A stretch of DNA of 64,000 nt, from contig NZ_CP113913.1 in assembly GCF_029395355.1 (NCBI RefSeq), forward strand, positions 806,001 to 870,000, given 5' to 3'. A program made the position numbers and the translations under genes. The notes under the pieces are model-generated. The model was not told where the DNA came from and made no database searches. It worked only from the letters and a program-made list of their open reading frames with translations. The DNA is from Bifidobacterium sp. ESL0800 (lineage in GTDB: Bacteria; Actinomycetota; Actinomycetes; Actinomycetales; Bifidobacteriaceae). Shown piece by piece: positions 61,334 to 64,000 of the stretch (its first letter is position 1; each line of letters starts with the position of its first letter).

Positions 61334-62761
61334 TCAGCCGAGAGTGTACGCAGTCAAATGCATGGGCAGCTCGGCATCGGCCTTGAGCTCGATGGTCGGC
61401 TTCTGCTCGGTGAAGTAGCGCTCGGTGAACACCGTTTCGCCGTCGTTGACGAAGAACTCGACGGAGCTGGTATCGATGAAAATCTGCAGCTTCAGCGTAT
61501 CGCTCCGCTTTACGGTGCCGAAACGCTTGGCGTCATCGCCTTTGTCGGGACGATCAAGAACCAGCTCCCCCGAGTCTTTGTCATATGAAAGTGAAATCAG
61601 CAGACCAGATTCAGTTGCTAACATGACTTCGAAACGATGTCCCTGCCAATTTGCGAGTTCACCCTCAACCAGCAACTCGACATGCTGAGGATCAGGCAGG
61701 TTCAACCGCTCAAGACGTACTTCCGTGCTTTCGTCGAGAACGGTCGCCTGCCGAAGTTCCTTGAGCTCCCTTGCCGGATTCATATAGACATGCCCATCGC
61801 GCAACGTCAGCTCGCGAGGTATCGTCAACGCCCCGGCCCAACCGTCTTCCTGTTCAGGCATAGCCGATTCCCACATGTCCATCCAACCGATCAGGATTCT
61901 TCGGCCATCAGGCGACTGTGTTGTCTGCGTGGCGTAGAAATCATGCCCGTGGTCGATTTCGCTGAAATCGCCGTGCGTGAACCGGTTCGCTTCGTAATCC
62001 ATATCGCCCACGAAGTAGCCGGTCTGGTGGAGATTGAGGTATTGCTTCTCGGTGGCTTCAATGCCTTGTGGCGAGAACAGCAGAACATCTTTGCCATTCA
62101 GTTCAAAGAAATCGGGGCATTCCCACATATGGCCCTGCGTCTTCTCCCCGTCGGACTTGGCGATAGGCCCACGGTATTCCCAGTGCAACAAGTCATCCGA
62201 ACGATAGACCAGCACGCGACCAAGCCCGTCCTTGCCACGGGAACCAAGGATGACATAATAATGGCCGTCATGTTGCCAAATCTTTGGGTCACGGAAGTCC
62301 TGCGTATTGTCTTCCGGCGGCGTGGCAATAACCGGGTTGTCTTCGTATTTCGTGAAATGAACGCCATCGTCGCTATAAGCGATGTTCTGGACCTCACGAT
62401 AATGATCCGGGTCATCGGGCTTCAGCAGGTTGTGCCCGGTGTACATCAGGTAAAGCCGTCCATCCTTGGCAATCGAGCAACCGGAGTAGCAGCCATTCGC
62501 ATCTTCCGGGTCACCTGGCACCAAGGCGATGGGCAACTGCTCCCAATGCACCAGATCACGACTGCGGTAATGACCCCAGTGCATCGGCCCCCACTCGGCA
62601 CTGTACGGATTGTATTGATAGAAAAGATGGTAATAACCATTAGAATACGAGAAACCATTGGGATCGTTCATCCACCCAAACGGCGTCATCACATGGTATT
62701 TCAGTCGGTATCGATCATTGGTCACAGAAATCGTCTTTGATTCATCTACGGTTTTCATCAT
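61334..62761 (-). CDS. Sucrose-6-phosphate hydrolase / beta-fructofuranosidase (GH32)
   Basis: Glycoside hydrolase family 32 enzyme of about 475 residues hydrolysing sucrose or fructooligosaccharides. The nucleophile aspartate is in WMNDPNG near residue 30, the transition-state stabiliser in FRDPKIW, and the acid-base glutamate in ECPDFFEL. A C-terminal beta-sandwich ends the chain. There is no signal peptide, so it is cytoplasmic. AAGGAGG precedes the start; the next ATG (62758) is an alternative. No sugar transporter or LacI-type regulator lies next to it. The exact substrate (sucrose or short fructans) is not readable. Confidence 0.93.
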   Translation of the reverse strand: MMKTVDESKTISVTNDRYRLKYHVMTPFGWMNDPNGFSYSNGYYHLFYQYNPYSAEWGPMHWGHYRSRDLVHWEQLPIALVPGDPEDANGCYSGCSIAKDGRLYLMYTGHNLLKPDDPDHYREVQNIAYSDDGVHFTKYEDNPVIATPPEDNTQDFRDPKIWQHDGHYYVILGSRGKDGLGRVLVYRSDDLLHWEYRGPIAKSDGEKTQGHMWECPDFFELNGKDVLLFSPQGIEATEKQYLNLHQTGYFVGDMDYEANRFTHGDFSEIDHGHDFYATQTTQSPDGRRILIGWMDMWESAMPEQEDGWAGALTIPRELTLRDGHVYMNPARELKELRQATVLDESTEVRLERLNLPDPQHVELLVEGELANWQGHRFEVMLATESGLLISLSYDKDSGELVLDRPDKGDDAKRFGTVKRSDTLKLQIFIDTSSVEFFVNDGETVFTERYFTEQKPTIELKADAELPMHLTAYTLG

Positions 62762-62764
62762 CAC

Positions 62765-63002
62765 ATCCTCCTTATTTGATAGAAATAACTCTTATATATC
62801 TAAGGATACTTTCTTTCATTTACAAGCAAAACTCAAAATACGTTTTATTTCAATTTCAAGCCGTTCACCGGAACCTTGAACTGAATCAGTGAAAAAAGCA
62901 CAAAATCAGGTCAGAACAACACTTTCCTTACCGTTTTGAGCCCAGTAAGGAGAAAAACACCTGTTACGGTTTGGCACGAGCGCTTTTAAAAGCGAATACG
63001 CA
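62765..63002. other. Intergenic region between the GH32 gene and the clpC end
   Basis: AT-rich near the GH32 start (the promoter is probably around 62790-62810, with CTTATATATCTAAG as a near-palindrome). The perfect palindrome CGCTTTTAAAAGCG lies at 62981-62994. No small gene or tRNA is seen. Confidence 0.5.
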
Positions 63003-63034
63003 AAGGCCCGGCTCCTCGTTGAGGAAACCGGACC
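63003..63034 (-). terminator. Terminator after clpC
   Basis: On the minus strand GGTCCGGTTTCCTC and GAGGAGCCGGGCC form a 13-bp stem with wobbles, ending in CTTTGCG. It lies about 45 bases past the clpC stop. Confidence 0.75.
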
Positions 63035-63077
63035 CTCGCACAGCGGACGCGTTGAATCTGCGTTCGCTTAACTACAA

Positions 63078-64000
63078 TCACTCACTTGGAGCATCTGAGG
63101 TATCGCTACCTTGGGCATCCGAACCGGAGCCGGCCGGGAAAGCACTCGAAGCGTTTGATGGCGCATCGGAGGAATCGTCCGAATCGGTGGACGCAGCTGA
63201 TTCGGCAGCAGCCGTATCAACCGGCGCACCGGCACCTACCAGTTCAGGTTGCTTGCCTTCAGCGTCAGTATCCGCTGGCTTGGCGTTCGGGTCCTCGAAA
63301 GGCACACCCTTGAAAGTGAACTCACCCAGGATGCCTTCGCCTTCGGCGTCGACTTCTACCTTTTCGCCGTTCTTGAGCTTGCCCATGAGAATCTGCTCGG
63401 AGACGGCGTCCTCGATGTCGCGCGTGATGACACGACGCAGCGGACGGGCGCCGAGCAGCGGGTCGAAGCCCTTCTGCGCCAGCAGATCCTTGGCCGCGTC
63501 CGTCAGCTCGAGCGACATGTGACGCTCGAAGAGGCGGTCGTTGAGCTGGGTCAGGTCCAGATCGACGATCTGGCGCACCTGGGGCTCGGTCAGCTGACGG
63601 AAGACGATGATGTCGTCCAAGCGGTTGAGGAACTCAGGACGGAACTGCTGCTTGAGCTCGCTGGTGACCTGACCCTTCATCCGCTCGTAGCTCGACTCGG
63701 TGTCGTTGCCGGAGCTGAAACCGGTGTTGGCGGCCTTGGCGATGTCCTTGGTGCCGAGGTTGGTGGTGAGGATGATGATGGTGTTCTTGAAGTCCACCTT
63801 GCGGCCCTGGCCGTCGGTCAGATGACCGTCGTCCAGCACCTGCAAGAGCGTGTTGAAGATGTCGGGGTGAGCCTTCTCGATCTCGTCGAAGAGTACGACG
63901 GAGAACGGCTTGCGACGCACCTTCTCGGTGAGCTCGCCGCCCTCTTCGTACCCTACATATCCCGGAGGCGCACCGAAGAGGCGCGACGCGGCGTACTTCT
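63078..64000 (-). CDS. clpC: ATP-dependent Clp protease ATP-binding subunit ClpC, 3' part
   Basis: The window ends inside the gene; about 307 C-terminal residues are present. The second AAA+ module is recognised from GAPPGYVGYEEGGELTEKVR just past the edge of the visible part, VVLFDEIEKAHPD (Walker B), ILTTNLGT (sensor 1) and the GARPLRRVI stretch (sensor 2). The tail of about 80 residues after FTFKGVPF is acidic and Ser/Ala/Asp-rich, longer than usual. The protein unfolds substrates for ClpP. A ClpB identity is unlikely because the residues match the ClpC/ClpE class. Confidence 0.92.
   Translation of the reverse strand, partial: KYAASRLFGAPPGYVGYEEGGELTEKVRRKPFSVVLFDEIEKAHPDIFNTLLQVLDDGHLTDGQGRKVDFKNTIIILTTNLGTKDIAKAANTGFSSGNDTESSYERMKGQVTSELKQQFRPEFLNRLDDIIVFRQLTEPQVRQIVDLDLTQLNDRLFERHMSLELTDAAKDLLAQKGFDPLLGARPLRRVITRDIEDAVSEQILMGKLKNGEKVEVDAEGEGILGEFTFKGVPFEDPNAKPADTDAEGKQPELVGAGAPVDTAAAESAASTDSDDSSDAPSNASSAFPAGSGSDAQGSDTSDAPSE

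Noticed and set aside
62981..62994. A LacI-type operator for the GH32 gene
   Set aside because: The palindrome CGCTTTTAAAAGCG is too far from the GH32 start and lies next to the clpC terminator; it is mentioned only as an open observation.

Overview
The window reads as chromosomal DNA of a high-GC actinobacterium of the family Bifidobacteriaceae, most likely the genus Bifidobacterium. The evidence is the arginine gene order argC-argJ-argB-argD-argF-argR-argG, a polyphosphate-type glucokinase, a gluA-B-C-D glutamate uptake operon, single-chain ECF transporter energizers (two ATPases and the T protein in one polypeptide), and actinobacterial families of unknown function such as DUF3043, DUF4191 and DUF3516. 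The species cannot be fixed from the sequence. I see no rRNA, tRNA, CRISPR array, prophage or transposase gene.

Layout. 1-160 holds two copies of a dispersed hairpin repeat. 222-8526 is the arginine biosynthesis block on the minus strand, with two closely similar ArgR-type operators before argC and argG, a weaker AT-rich candidate before argF, and three tandem 61-bp hairpin units between argR and argG. 8.8-14.8 kb carries a small membrane protein, pheT, pheS and a SpoU-type RNA methyltransferase. 14.9-18.3 kb is a thiamine-type ECF transporter (fused A-A'-T plus a YkoE-like S component) under a TPP riboswitch. 18.3-18.9 kb is non-coding and contains two full copies of the hairpin repeat. 18.9-27.4 kb has an M20 peptidase, two small membrane proteins, a dihydrolipoamide-dehydrogenase-like flavoprotein, glutamine synthetase, a zinc-ribbon membrane protein and a GrpB-family protein. 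27.6-31.7 kb has an Mrp-type ATPase and an enlarged NAD-dependent DNA ligase. 31.8-38.0 kb holds a 1246-residue TPR protein and a divergent polytopic membrane protein, both without assigned function. 38.0-41.4 kb has an aminotransferase, polyphosphate glucokinase and a family 2 glycosyltransferase. 41.5-44.9 kb is an FMN-riboswitch-controlled riboflavin ECF transporter (RibU plus a second fused A-A'-T protein). 45.1-52.0 kb has an amidohydrolase, a 2-hydroxyacid dehydrogenase, RarA and a DUF3516 helicase. 52.1-52.3 kb has another hairpin repeat, followed by gluD-C-B-A to 56.0 kb, aspS-hisS, a DUF349 protein, a GH32 sucrose hydrolase, and the 3' end of clpC at the right edge.

How it fits together. 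Most genes are core metabolism and translation: arginine synthesis under ArgR, nitrogen assimilation (glnA, gluABCD), aminoacyl-tRNA synthesis (pheST, hisS, aspS), and vitamin scavenging through two complete ECF transporters, each with its own riboswitch. The most unusual material is non-coding. A family of about 170-bp elements has a long closing stem, a multibranch junction and three internal hairpins. Its stem sequences differ between copies while pairing is kept inside each copy, which points to selection on structure. A second theme is that several conserved enzymes carry hydrophilic low-complexity inserts, one of which shows a visible 57-bp duplication.
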